From Streptomyces sp. NBC_00193 (GTDB taxonomy: Bacteria; Actinomycetota; Actinomycetes; Streptomycetales; Streptomycetaceae): a DNA stretch of 64,000 nt. Position 1 is the stretch's first letter, and each line of letters begins with the position of its first letter. Shown here piece by piece: positions 32,406-40,311 of the stretch. The position numbers and the translations under genes are program-made. Below the pieces are notes generated by a model. That model made no database searches, was not told the origin of the DNA, and saw only the letters and a list, made by a program, of their open reading frames with translations. The stretch lies in assembly GCF_026342735.1 (NCBI RefSeq), contig NZ_JAPEMM010000001.1, positions 6,014,001 through 6,078,000 on the forward strand, written 5' to 3'.

Positions 32406-33017
32406 TCAGCTGCCCGCATCCGCCCGGCCCCAGTCCGGCCCCGCCGCGGCCCACGCGCGGTCCAGCCGGATGTACCGCCGATGCATGAGCCTTCGTACGA
32501 CCAGACGGCGAAGCGTCTCGACGAGCGCGGCGATGCCCAGGGCCGCCGCGAGCCCCGCCACGACCGCGTGGAAACTGGCGGAGGAGGGGTCGAGGGGCTG
32601 TCCGACGAGCCGGCCGTGCGTATCGGTCCATATCCGGAACCGGTCGCCGGGATGCGGCGGTTCCTCCGCGGCCGGCACCGTCCCCTGGTGGTTGCTGCCG
32701 TCGGGCGCCGTCCACGACGCGACGATCTGCGTGCGCTGCGGGGTCTGGCGCTGCGCCGCCGGATCGGTGGCCGCACCGAGGAGCGGATCCGGGGTCGGCC
32801 GGACCACCACCGCCGGTACGAGATGGCGCTCCTCCCGCTGTTCGCGCGCGGCCCGCTGCAGCGTGCCGTCCACCCGCACGCCGGCGGCCCAGCCGATGGC
32901 CGGAGCCACCAACAGGACGCACAGCAGCGCCGCGAAGGCCATCCAGGCCTCGAATAGATCCGTCTGGCGGCGCAGCGGATTGCGCCGCCAGCGCCACACT
33001 CCCATTGCTGTCCGCAC
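32406..33017 (-). CDS. Rv1733c-family transmembrane protein
   Basis: 203 aa from GTG 33017, which has GGGGGAG 7 nt upstream (ATG 33005 is an alternative). RRNPLRRQTDLFEAWMA then TM1 (FAALLCVLLVAPAIGWAAGV), an extracytoplasmic domain of ~100 residues (VVVRPTPDPLLGAATD ... GDRFRIWTDTHGRLVGQPLDP), TM2 (FHAVVAGLAAALGIAALVETLRRLVVRR) and a basic tail. This matches the Rv1733c family of actinobacterial membrane proteins (function unknown; the mycobacterial member belongs to the dormancy regulon). The ~280 bp upstream to the MOSC stop contain no gene. Confidence 0.8.
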   Translation of the reverse strand: MRTAMGVWRWRRNPLRRQTDLFEAWMAFAALLCVLLVAPAIGWAAGVRVDGTLQRAAREQREERHLVPAVVVRPTPDPLLGAATDPAAQRQTPQRTQIVASWTAPDGSNHQGTVPAAEEPPHPGDRFRIWTDTHGRLVGQPLDPSSASFHAVVAGLAAALGIAALVETLRRLVVRRLMHRRYIRLDRAWAAAGPDWGRADAGS

Positions 33018-33295
33018 GGTCCGGCTCCCCCTACTTGTGCCAGTCTGCGCCTGCCTGCCGTCCCAGCCTCCCGCATGCCCCGGCCACCCGCATTCCGGGA
33101 CGCGCGAGACGTGTGTCACCCGATCCGGTGCTCACGTCCCGAATGTTCCAACGGGCAGGCGGTGGCGGTTGGTTCCAGGGGGACGCGAGAGCCGCTCGAA
33201 GGTGTCATTCCGGGTGGTCCCACCGGCCCTCCGGCGGCTTCCCGACTTCTCGGCCCCCGGCGGCTCCGCGGCCCCCGGTGGGGCTGCGGACGTCC

Positions 33296-34120
33296 TCACG
33301 CCAGGACGCGCACCTCGTCGCCGACCCGCAGCGTCCCCAGCCGCACCGGCACCAGCAGCCGGCCGAAGGCCAGCGACTTCCCGATCCGCCGGTGCCTGGC
33401 CAGGGTCTGGAGCGGCTCCTTGCCGCGGATCGCCGTGGTCTGGTCGGTGGTCGTCACGACACAGCGTCCGCACTCGCGCGCCCCGCGGAAGACGGCGTCG
33501 CCGATCGCGACGCGCTCCCAGCCGTCCTCGGCCCATGCCTCCGCTCCGGACACCACCACGTTCGGGCGGAACCGGTTCATCGGGAGGGGGCCCTCGCCGG
33601 GATGGGATCCCTGCGCGATCAGCACGTTGAGCGCGTCCAGCGAGGCGAGGGTGGTGATCAGCAGCGGATAGCCGTCGGCGAGGCTCACGGTCTCGCCGGG
33701 CAGCGCGTACGCGGGATCGACCGGCCGGCGTACGGCCGGGTCGTCCAGGTGCACCAGGTGTGCCGGTACGCCCAGGTATGCGGTGAACCAGTCGGCGGCG
33801 GCTTGCGCCGCCGCAACGGTGTCGATCTTCTTGCCGAAGAGGATCACCGGCTCCAGCGGACCCCGCTCCGGGACCTCCACCGTCAGATCCGCCATGCCCG
33901 GCGCCGAGACCTCGAACCCGCCGCCCCCCAGCGGACGGGCCCGTGCCAAGGCCAGCCTCGGCTGCTGGCGTTGGGTGATGACCGTGCCCTCCCCGTCCAC
34001 CACCGCCCACCTGCGGTCGCCGGACAGACCCCAGGGCTCCACGGCCACCTCGTCGGGTGCCGTCCCCGCCACCGATTTGACGGGATGGACGTGGAGCGCC
34101 TGGACACGCAGATTCACCAT
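33296..34120 (-). CDS. MOSC domain-containing protein (YcbX/mARC-like)
   Basis: 274 aa from ATG 34120. N-terminal beta-barrel (VNLRVQALHVHPVKSVAGTAPDEVAVEPWGLSGDRRWAVVD), then the MOSC domain with DGYPLLITTLASLDALN, MNRFRPNVVVSG, and the Moco-ligand cysteine in GARECGRCVVTTTDQ, ending GTLRVGDEVRVLA. Related proteins carry sulfurated molybdenum cofactor and reduce N-hydroxylated compounds. No Moco biosynthesis gene is next to it. Cytoplasmic. Confidence 0.9.
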   Translation of the reverse strand: MVNLRVQALHVHPVKSVAGTAPDEVAVEPWGLSGDRRWAVVDGEGTVITQRQQPRLALARARPLGGGGFEVSAPGMADLTVEVPERGPLEPVILFGKKIDTVAAAQAAADWFTAYLGVPAHLVHLDDPAVRRPVDPAYALPGETVSLADGYPLLITTLASLDALNVLIAQGSHPGEGPLPMNRFRPNVVVSGAEAWAEDGWERVAIGDAVFRGARECGRCVVTTTDQTTAIRGKEPLQTLARHRRIGKSLAFGRLLVPVRLGTLRVGDEVRVLA

Positions 34121-34192
34121 GGGGAAATACTGCCAGCCGTCCTCACGGACTCCGCGGCGACCTCGTCGAAGAGGGCCGGCCGGCCGTGGCGG

Positions 34193-34798
34193 TCAGTAAC
34201 CGCGTCCCTGCGGCTGGTACGGACGTCCGTACGGGTCCTCGAACGAGGCGGCCGGGACGGGCGCGGGCTGCGCCTGCATCGGACGCGGCGCGACCGGGCG
34301 CATCGCCTCGTACCCGGCGCCCGTGGCGACCGGGCGGGGCTGCTGCGGCTGGGGCTGCGGAACGTAACCCGTGCGGGCCGCGAACGGCTGCGGCTGCGGC
34401 TGCTGCGGAACGTACGGCACCGGCGCCTGCTGGAGCGGCATCGGCATCGACATCGACATGGGCTGCGGCATCGGGGCCATCTGCTGCATCTGCTGCATGT
34501 GCGGCGCCTGCTGGGGCGCGGCCTGCTGCTGGTACGGGTACCCGTACGCCGGGGCCGGTTGTTGTTGCGGGCGGGCGGGCGGCAGCGCCGCCGGCAGTGC
34601 GGGGAGCGCGGACGCGAGGGCCGGGAGGTACCCACCGCTCGAGTAGCCGGCGCTCGGCGAGTCGTAGGCGGCGGGGACGCGGATCGGGGCGATCTGCGGG
34701 GTGCCGCGTTCGGCGACGAGGGAGTCGTAGATAGGGGTGTCCGGGAAGGAGGGCGCGGAGTAGTAACCGCCGCCATAAGTGGAGCGGGGGGAGGTCAT
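34193..34798 (-). CDS. Proline/glutamine-rich disordered protein (DUF6643-like)
   Basis: 201 aa from ATG 34798. The first ~45 residues (TSPRSTYGGGYYSAPSFPDTPIYDSLVAERGTPQIAPIRVP) are well-formed; the rest is Pro/Gln/Met/Tyr-rich low complexity (HMQQMQQMAPMPQPMSMSMP). From memory, it is of the DUF6643 type, found in Streptomyces and near-invariant at the N-terminus. No enzyme motif, no membrane segment. A -10 (TAACTT) ends 6 nt before the ATG and there is no Shine-Dalgarno, so the mRNA is probably leaderless. Function unknown. Confidence 0.75.
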   Translation of the reverse strand: MTSPRSTYGGGYYSAPSFPDTPIYDSLVAERGTPQIAPIRVPAAYDSPSAGYSSGGYLPALASALPALPAALPPARPQQQPAPAYGYPYQQQAAPQQAPHMQQMQQMAPMPQPMSMSMPMPLQQAPVPYVPQQPQPQPFAARTGYVPQPQPQQPRPVATGAGYEAMRPVAPRPMQAQPAPVPAASFEDPYGRPYQPQGRGY

Positions 34799-34811
34799 GG
34801 ACCTAAGTTAA
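34799..34811 (-). promoter_or_regulatory. -10 element of a leaderless transcript for the DUF6643-like gene
   Basis: On the minus strand TTAACTT is followed by AGGTCC and the ATG at 34798. TAACTT fits TAnnnT and places the transcription start at the A of ATG. Confidence 0.45.
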
Positions 34812-34854
34812 GCCCACGACTTCACCGGGTCCATAGCGAGGTGCCGTCAACACC

Positions 34855-34884
34855 GCCCTGACCTGCATATTCGCAGGTCAGGGC
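34855..34884. terminator. Hairpin in the intergenic gap
   Basis: Perfect 12-bp stem GCCCTGACCTGC / GCAGGTCAGGGC around ATATTC. It lies ~170 bp beyond the stop of the HpnB-like gene and upstream of the DUF6643-like promoter; likely terminator for the former. The rest of the 34799-35055 gap also holds CACGTG and repeated TTCAC motifs. Confidence 0.65.
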
Positions 34885-35055
34885 CACAGCTTTCACTTCA
34901 CGTTCACGTGCACGTTTTGGTCACTTCCGCCCCGTCTTGCTCCTACTCGTACTCACCGGTTGGGTGTTGCACGAATCCGGCGCCGGCTCAGCGCTGACGA
35001 GGCGTCACAACCCCGTGACCTCGGACGACGTGAAGTCGAAGGGCGGAGTCCGGTT

Positions 35056-36231
35056 TCAGGCGTCGCCGGGGCGGGCATATGTACGGCCCTTCCACGCGGC
35101 TCCGCGCCCGCGGTAGTGCTGTACGGCCGAGTCGACGGTCATCAGGAGGTAGAGCAGCGCGGTCAGCGGGAGCAGCGGTGCGAGGGCCGCCGGCTGGCGG
35201 TAGTAGCGCAGCATCGGCAAGTACGTGCCGGCCATCAGCAGCCAGGCCAGGCCGCCGGCCCAGGCGACGGCGGGCCGGCCGGAGGCCAGTCCCGCGAGGA
35301 GCGCGGCCGGCGGCACGAGGTACACCAGGACCAGCCCGGCCACCGTCCCGGCCAGCAGGGCGGGGTGGTGGCGCAGTTGCGCGTAGGCGCTGCGGGAGAC
35401 CATCCGCCACAGGTCCGCGAGGGAGCTGTACGGGCGCACGCTGTCCACCCGCTCCGCGAGGCCGAGCCAGATCCGCCCGCCGGTGCGCTGGACCGCCCGG
35501 GCGAGCGAGACGTCGTCGATGACGGCCTGCCGGATCGACTCCGGAACCCCGGCCCGCACGGCCGCCTCGGTGCGCAGCAGGACGCACCCGCCGGCGGCGG
35601 CCGCGGTGCGGGCTGCGGGGCGGTTGATCCAGCGGAAGGGGTACAGCTGGGCGAAGAAGTACACGAAGGCAGGAACGATCAGCCGCTCCCAGACGCTGAC
35701 GGCACGCAGCCGGGCCATCTGGGACACCAGGTCGAGGTCGGCCGCCGTCGCGGCGCAGACCAGCTCGCGCAGGCTGTCGGGCGCGTGGGCGATGTCGGCG
35801 TCGGTGAGGAGGAGGTAGTCGGGGACGGGGCCCGCGCCGGAGCGGGCGTGGGCGATGCCGTGGCGCAGCGCCCAGAGCTTGCCGGTCCAGCCCGCGCCGG
35901 GCTCGCCGGGGGAGAGGACCGTCAGGGGCAGCCCGCCGGGGTGCGCGTCGGCGAGCCGCCGGGCGAGGCCGGCCGTGCCGTCCGTACTGCCGTCGTCGAC
36001 CAGGACGACCTCGGCCTCGCCGGGATAGTCCTGCGCGAGGAGCGAGGGCAGGCTGTGCGGCAGCACCCCGGCCTCGTCCCGGGCCGGGACCACGATCGCG
36101 ACGGACGGCCAGCGGGCGGGGGCGTGCCGCGCGGGCAGGCGCGTATCGGTCCGCCAGAACATGCCTTGGCCGAGGGTGAGCCAGAGCCAGACGACGAGCG
36201 AGGCGCACGCGGCGACGAGGAGGTAACCCAT
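35056..36231 (-). CDS. Membrane glycosyltransferase family 2, hopene-associated HpnB-like
   Basis: 391 aa from ATG 36231. N-terminal TM (LLVAACASLVVWLWLTLGQG), GT-A domain with VAIVVPARDEAGVLPHSLPSLLAQDYPGEAEVVLVDDGSTDGT (DD acidic pair), DYLLLTDADIAHAPDSL (DxD-like) and VIDDVSLARAVQRTGGR, then three or four C-terminal TMs. This is the pattern of HpnB, often found with hopanoid genes, though none are nearby. It probably transfers a sugar to a lipid acceptor at the inner face of the membrane. No Shine-Dalgarno; a palindrome abuts the start. Confidence 0.82.
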   Translation of the reverse strand: MGYLLVAACASLVVWLWLTLGQGMFWRTDTRLPARHAPARWPSVAIVVPARDEAGVLPHSLPSLLAQDYPGEAEVVLVDDGSTDGTAGLARRLADAHPGGLPLTVLSPGEPGAGWTGKLWALRHGIAHARSGAGPVPDYLLLTDADIAHAPDSLRELVCAATAADLDLVSQMARLRAVSVWERLIVPAFVYFFAQLYPFRWINRPAARTAAAAGGCVLLRTEAAVRAGVPESIRQAVIDDVSLARAVQRTGGRIWLGLAERVDSVRPYSSLADLWRMVSRSAYAQLRHHPALLAGTVAGLVLVYLVPPAALLAGLASGRPAVAWAGGLAWLLMAGTYLPMLRYYRQPAALAPLLPLTALLYLLMTVDSAVQHYRGRGAAWKGRTYARPGDA

Positions 36232-36248
36232 CCCGGCAGTCTGCCGGG
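36232..36248. promoter_or_regulatory. Palindrome abutting the HpnB-like start codon
   Basis: CCCGGCAG-T-CTGCCGGG: perfect 8-bp arms, ending exactly at the ATG (minus strand). It occupies the place of a Shine-Dalgarno, so it may block initiation or serve as an operator. Confidence 0.4.
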
Positions 36249-36437
36249 AGCGGCACCACGGGGGGTGCCGGGACACCGGGGTTCGGCGGTCCGGATCGGG
36301 GCGGGGGCCACGGGTGCGGCTGCACGGACACCCCCACGGGCGGGAGCGCGGTCGCCGGGTGCCGGTTCGCCGTCGGGCGGGGGGTCGGCCGGGCCCGTTG
36401 CCCCGGGGGGAGCGGGGGGATCGATTAAGGTGACCAA

Positions 36438-37256
36438 GTGAAGATCGCCCTCATGGACTCCGGTATCGGCCTCCTCGCGGCGGCCGCCGCGCTGCGGCGG
36501 CTGCGGCCGGACGCGGAGCTGGTGCTGTCCAGCGACCCCGACGGGATGCCCTGGGGTCCGAGGACTCCGCAGGACCTCACCGGGCGGGCCCTCACCGTGG
36601 CGCGGGCCGCCGCCGCGCACCGGCCGGACGCGCTGATCGTCGCCTGCAACACCGCTTCCGTACACGCCCTGCCCGCGCTGCGCGCCGAGCTGGAGCCGTC
36701 GATCCCGGTCATCGGGACCGTACCGGCGATCAAGCCCGCCGCGGCCGCCGGAGGGCGCGTGGCCATCTGGGCCACCCCCGCCACCACCGGCAGCCCCTAC
36801 CAGCGCGGCCTGATCCGCGACTTCGCCGACGGGGCGCGCGTCACCGAGGTGCCCTGCCCGGGTCTGGCCGACGCCGTCGAGTCCGGCGACGAGGCCGCCG
36901 TCGTACGGACCGTCGCCGCGGCCGCCGCGCTGACCCCGGCCGACGTCACCGACGTGGTGCTCGGCTGCACCCACTACGAGCTGGTCGAGGCCCCCATCCG
37001 GGCCGCGCTCGACCGGCGCACCGGCGGTGGCGCGTACGTCTTCCACGGCTCCGCCGAGCCCGTCGCCGTCCAGGCCCTGCGCCGGCTCGGCGCCCGCCCG
37101 GAGCCCGGCCTGCCGTACACCGGCGGCCTGACCGTCCTGCTCAGCGGCCGCCCCGGCACGCTCCCCGGGGCCGCGCTCAAGTACGCCGAAGGCCGCCTGC
37201 TGACCGGGCGGGGCGCCGGCGTGGGGGCAGCGGCCGGAGGATCCGTCTCGGGCTGA
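36438..37256 (+). CDS. Aspartate/glutamate racemase family protein (MurI-like)
   Basis: 272 aa from GTG 36438. Two-cysteine racemase: MKIALMDSGIGLLAAAAALRRL (DSGIG in place of the usual DSGVGG), VACNTASVHALPAL (first Cys), VLGCTHYELVEAPIRAAL (second Cys). Fold as MurI, which makes D-glutamate for peptidoglycan. Streptomycetes have a main murI elsewhere, so this could be a second copy or a racemase for another amino acid. It ends in a run of 16-bp tandem repeats and is convergent with the GlxA-type gene. Confidence 0.85.
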   Translation: MKIALMDSGIGLLAAAAALRRLRPDAELVLSSDPDGMPWGPRTPQDLTGRALTVARAAAAHRPDALIVACNTASVHALPALRAELEPSIPVIGTVPAIKPAAAAGGRVAIWATPATTGSPYQRGLIRDFADGARVTEVPCPGLADAVESGDEAAVVRTVAAAAALTPADVTDVVLGCTHYELVEAPIRAALDRRTGGGAYVFHGSAEPVAVQALRRLGARPEPGLPYTGGLTVLLSGRPGTLPGAALKYAEGRLLTGRGAGVGAAAGGSVSG

Positions 37257-37318
37257 CCTCAGGGGGCGCGGACCTCAGGGGGCGCGGACCTCAGGGGGCG
37301 CGGACCCCCGAGGGAGCG
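37255..37318. repeat. 16-bp tandem repeat (3 exact + 1 degenerate copy) between convergent genes
   Basis: GACCTCAGGGGGCGCG at 37255-37270, 37271-37286 and 37287-37302, then GACCCCCGAGGGAGCG (37303-37318) and the start of a fifth (GACCTCAG, 37319-). The racemase stop overlaps the first copy and the GlxA-type stop lies in the last, so the unit is a copied gene end. Confidence 0.85.
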
Positions 37319-37322
37319 GACC

Positions 37323-38261
37323 TCAGCTGAACGCGCGGCGGTAGGCGTGGGGGCTGACCCCGGTGGTGCGCTTGAAGCGGTCGCGGAAGGCGGTCGGCGA
37401 ACCGAAGCCGACCTGGGCGCCGATGCGTTCGACGGAATGCTGCGTGGTCTCCAGGAGGTGCTGCGCCTGGCGGATGCGGGCGCGGTGGAGCCACTGCAGC
37501 GGGGTGCTGCCGGTCTGGTCGCGGAAGTGGCGGATCAGGGTCCGGGTGCTGGTTCCGGCGCGGGCCGCGATGTCGGCGAGCGTGAGCTCGGAGGCCAGGT
37601 TCTCCTGCAGCCAGGCGAGCAGGGGTTCCAGCACGGAACCCCGCGGGGTGGGAACGTGGTCGTGCACGATGAACTGCGCCTGCCCGCCCTCCCGCTCCAG
37701 GGGCATGACGGACAGCCGGGCCGCGTCGGCGGCGACCGCCGAGCCGTAGTCCTTGCGGATCATGTGCAGGCACAGGTCCAGGCCCGCGGCGGCGCCGGCC
37801 GAGGTGAGGATCCGGCCGTTGTCGACGTACAGGACGTCCGGGTCGACCTCGATGTCCGGGTAGGTGGCGGCGAGCAGATCGGCCGCCATCCAATGGGTCG
37901 TCGCCCGCAGGCCGTTCAGCAGCCCGGTGGCGGCCAGCGGGAACGTCCCCGAGCAGACGGAGGCGATGCGCGTGCCCTGCTCGGCCGCCGCCAGCAGCGC
38001 GGCGCGGACGGCGGGGGCGAGCGGGGCCGTGGGTACGTCGGTACCGGGCACGATGATCGTGTCCGCGCCCCGGAGTCCGTCCAGCCCCCACGGTGCGCGC
38101 AGGCTGAAGGAACCCGCGTCGACCTCCGGCTGCTCGGCGCACACCCGGATCTGGTAGCCCGGGCGGCCGTCCGGCAGGCGGGTACGGCTGAAGACCTCGA
38201 TCGGGGTGGCCAGATCGAAGGGGATCACCCGGTCCAGGGCGAGGACGGCGACAGTGTGCAT
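37323..38261 (-). CDS. GlxA-family transcriptional regulator (DJ-1/PfpI domain + AraC HTH)
   Basis: 312 aa from ATG 38261. DJ-1/PfpI-like domain, residues ~1-170: TVAVLALDRVIPFDLATPIEVFSR, DTIIVPGTDVP and the nucleophile elbow IASVCSGTFPLAATGLL. AraC double HTH, residues ~220-312: ELTLADIAARAGTSTRTLIRHFRDQTGSTPLQWLHRARI and SVERIGAQVGFGSPTAFRDRFKRTTGVSPHAYRRAF. It probably senses a metabolite through the DJ-1-like domain and activates the divergent DJ-1 enzyme operon. An in-frame upstream start at 38321 would add 20 residues. Confidence 0.9.
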   Translation of the reverse strand: MHTVAVLALDRVIPFDLATPIEVFSRTRLPDGRPGYQIRVCAEQPEVDAGSFSLRAPWGLDGLRGADTIIVPGTDVPTAPLAPAVRAALLAAAEQGTRIASVCSGTFPLAATGLLNGLRATTHWMAADLLAATYPDIEVDPDVLYVDNGRILTSAGAAAGLDLCLHMIRKDYGSAVAADAARLSVMPLEREGGQAQFIVHDHVPTPRGSVLEPLLAWLQENLASELTLADIAARAGTSTRTLIRHFRDQTGSTPLQWLHRARIRQAQHLLETTQHSVERIGAQVGFGSPTAFRDRFKRTTGVSPHAYRRAFS

Positions 38262-38364
38262 GGCCGGAACATACCCGGTTGCCGGGCTGACCGGATGGGC
38301 CGTGTGATCCTCGGACCGCATCTTCGCGCAGGTCGGGGGTGTCTGCGAGCCGGAATGAGGGCCA

Positions 38365-38399
38365 TGGCGTTATCCCGTTGGAAGGTGTCATTAATGCCA
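38365..38399. promoter_or_regulatory. Inverted repeat TGGCGTTA-N19-TAATGCCA upstream of the DJ-1 operon
   Basis: Arms 38365-38372 and 38392-38399 match in 7 of 8 positions with a 19-bp gap, suited to an AraC-type regulator that touches two sites. It lies 86 bp upstream of ATG 38485 in the divergent region. Confidence 0.45.
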
Positions 38400-38484
38400 C
38401 TGGGGCAGGGTGCACGGGACCCATAGCGTCGAGGGCGAGCCCGGATCGGCACGGACCGGGCCGCCGCACGCGGAGGAACCCTTC

Positions 38485-39204
38485 ATGCACGCCCAGATCG
38501 TCCTGTTCGACGGCTTCGATCCCCTCGACGTCATCGCCCCCTACGAGGTCCTCCACGCCGGGGGCACCGCATCCGGCGGCGCGGTGAGCGTGGAGCTGGT
38601 CTCCGCCGAAGGGCCGCGCGAGGTGGTCAGCGGCACCGGGGGCCTGGTGCTGCGCGCCACGGGCACCCTGGACCCCGGCCGTGCGGGCCTGGTCCTGGTC
38701 CCCGGCGCCTCGGGCCGTGTCGGGGAACCCGGCGAGGTCCCGGACGCGGACCCGGACCCGGACCAGGACCTGGACCCGGGCGCGGGCGAGGGGCAGTGGC
38801 GGCAGGACGAGTTCATCCCCGTCCTGATCGGGCGCACCCTGACCACCGAGCTCCCCGCGCTGCTCGGGGCGGCGATGGCCAACCCGCGGATGACGGTCGC
38901 CGCGGTGTGCGGCGGCTCGCTCGTCCTGGCCATGGCCGGCCTGCTGGAGGGCCGCCACGCCACCACCCACCATCTGGGCCTGGACGTGCTCGACGCCACC
39001 GGCGTCCACGCCGTGCGCGCCCGCCTCGTCGACGACGGGGACCTCGTCACCGGCGCCGGTGTCACCTCCGGGCTCGACCTGGGCCTGTACCTGCTGGAGC
39101 GGGAGGTGGGTCCGAGGATCGCGCAGGCCGTGGAGGAACTGTTCGCCCACGAACGCCGCGGCACCGTCTGGCGCGAGCGGGGCCCGGTCCCCGCCGGCTT
39201 CTGA
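38485..39204 (+). CDS. DJ-1/PfpI family protein
   Basis: 239 aa from ATG 38485, with GGAGGA upstream. AQIVLFDGFDPLDVIAPYEVLHAG, LVLVPGASG, VAAVCGGSLVLAMAGLLEGRHATTHHLGLDVLD (elbow Cys in VCGG), LVDDGDLVTGAGVTSGLDLGLYLLEREVG. Resembles isonitrile-hydratase/PfpI-type enzymes. A Pro/Asp-rich insert (DADPDPDQDLDPG) interrupts the middle. First gene of an apparent operon with the two small genes downstream (70 nt, then a 4-nt overlap), and divergent from the GlxA-type regulator, its likely controller. Confidence 0.85.
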   Translation: MHAQIVLFDGFDPLDVIAPYEVLHAGGTASGGAVSVELVSAEGPREVVSGTGGLVLRATGTLDPGRAGLVLVPGASGRVGEPGEVPDADPDPDQDLDPGAGEGQWRQDEFIPVLIGRTLTTELPALLGAAMANPRMTVAAVCGGSLVLAMAGLLEGRHATTHHLGLDVLDATGVHAVRARLVDDGDLVTGAGVTSGLDLGLYLLEREVGPRIAQAVEELFAHERRGTVWRERGPVPAGF

Positions 39205-39274
39205 CCGGCGCACCCCCTGCACCCGGTACCCCCATCCCATCCCCCGCCCCGCACCTCTACGAAAGAACCACAGC

Positions 39275-39625
39275 ATGTCCGTTGAAGGAATCTGGGACCT
39301 GACCGTCTCCACGCCGATCGGCTGGATCAACGCCGTCGTCGAGCTCCTGCGCCAGGACGGCGTCCTGACCGGGATCGCCCGCGGGGCGGGGGAGGAGGTC
39401 CCCCTCGGCGACCTCACCCTCACCTGCGCCCCCGACGGCGACGGCTACCGCCTCACCTGGAAGCAGGCGGTCACCAAGCCGATGCGCCTGAACCTGGCCT
39501 TCGCCGTGACGGTGACCGGCGACGCCCTGGCCGGGACCTCCAAGGCCGGCCGCCTCCCGGCCTCCAAGGTCACGGGCCGGCGCCGCGCCACCGGCGTCCG
39601 GACGGACGGGGAGCCGCGCCCGTGA
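39275..39625 (+). CDS. Hypothetical small protein (lipocalin-like beta fold?)
   Basis: 116 aa from ATG 39275 (MSVEGIWDLTVSTPIGWINAVVELLRQDGVLTGIARG...). Alternating beta-type sequence, with GDLTLTCAPDGDGYRLTWKQAV and LNLAFAVTVTGDALAGTSKAGRLPASKVTGRR resembling lipid/ligand-binding barrel proteins of uncertain function. Soluble, no signal. The downstream gene overlaps its end by 4 nt (GTGA), which implies co-translation; the DJ-1 gene is upstream in the same operon. Confidence 0.65.
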   Translation: MSVEGIWDLTVSTPIGWINAVVELLRQDGVLTGIARGAGEEVPLGDLTLTCAPDGDGYRLTWKQAVTKPMRLNLAFAVTVTGDALAGTSKAGRLPASKVTGRRRATGVRTDGEPRP

Positions 39626-40173
39626 CGAAGCTCTTCCTCTCCCTGCACGTCCTCGCCGCCGTTCTGGCCATCGGGCCGGTCGCCGTCGCCGCGAGCATGT
39701 TCCCCGCGGCGCTGCGCCGCGCCACGGGCGCAGCGGATGCCGGTGCGTCGGCTGCCGGTGCCCCGGGCGACCGCGACGCCCTCGCGAACCTGCGGCTCCT
39801 GCACCGCGTGTGCCGTGTCTACGCGGCCGTCGGCACCGCGGTTCCCGTCCTCGGGTTCTTCACGGCCCGCAGCCTGGGAGTCCTCGGCAGCGGGTGGCTG
39901 ATCGCCTCGATCGTGCTGACCACGGCAGCGGCCGCCGTCCTCGCCCTGCTGATCCTCCCGGGCCAGGACGCCGCCCTCACCGCCCTGCAGGAGCCGGGGT
40001 CGGAGCCGGAGCCGGAGCAGGATCCGGAGCCGGGACCCGCTCCCGCTCCCGGCCCCGCTCCCGCCGCCCGGTCCGCCGCCCGCCTCGCGATGCTCACCGG
40101 GGTCTTCAACCTGCTGTGGGCCACCGTGACCGTCCTGATGATCATCCGCCCGGGCTCCACCACGGGCGCCTGA
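39622..40173 (+). CDS. Four-helix membrane protein
   Basis: 183 aa from GTG 39622, overlapping the previous stop as GTGA. TM1 FLSLHVLAAVLAIGPVAVAASMF, TM2 VYAAVGTAVPVLGFFTA, TM3 GWLIASIVLTTAAAAVLALLI, TM4 LTGVFNLLWATVTVLMII; a Pro/Glu/Gln-rich loop lies between TM3 and TM4. Resembles DUF2269-type membrane proteins but I am not sure. Last gene of the DJ-1 operon. A 14-bp stem terminator follows. Confidence 0.7.
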   Translation: MTKLFLSLHVLAAVLAIGPVAVAASMFPAALRRATGAADAGASAAGAPGDRDALANLRLLHRVCRVYAAVGTAVPVLGFFTARSLGVLGSGWLIASIVLTTAAAAVLALLILPGQDAALTALQEPGSEPEPEQDPEPGPAPAPGPAPAARSAARLAMLTGVFNLLWATVTVLMIIRPGSTTGA

Positions 40174-40176
40174 CGG

Positions 40177-40214
40177 CTCCGCCGCCCGGGGTCTACGCCT
40201 CCCGGGCGGCGGAG
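40177..40214 (+). terminator. Strong terminator after the DJ-1 operon
   Basis: Perfect 14-bp stem CTCCGCCGCCCGGG / CCCGGGCGGCGGAG with a 10-nt loop, starting 3 nt after the stop at 40173. Confidence 0.85.
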
Positions 40215-40311
40215 GCACCCCCCGTCGGTCTGCCGGCAGGTGCGTGCACGTGGGCCGTACGGCCCAAGAGGGTCGGTGGCGGCCCTGTGGAACGTGAGTA
40301 CGCTGCTACAC

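Noticed and set aside
33018..33295. Possible small gene in the gap upstream of the Rv1733c-like gene
   Set aside because: Frames there read through neighbouring gene ends and lack a plausible start plus ribosome site; no motif seen.
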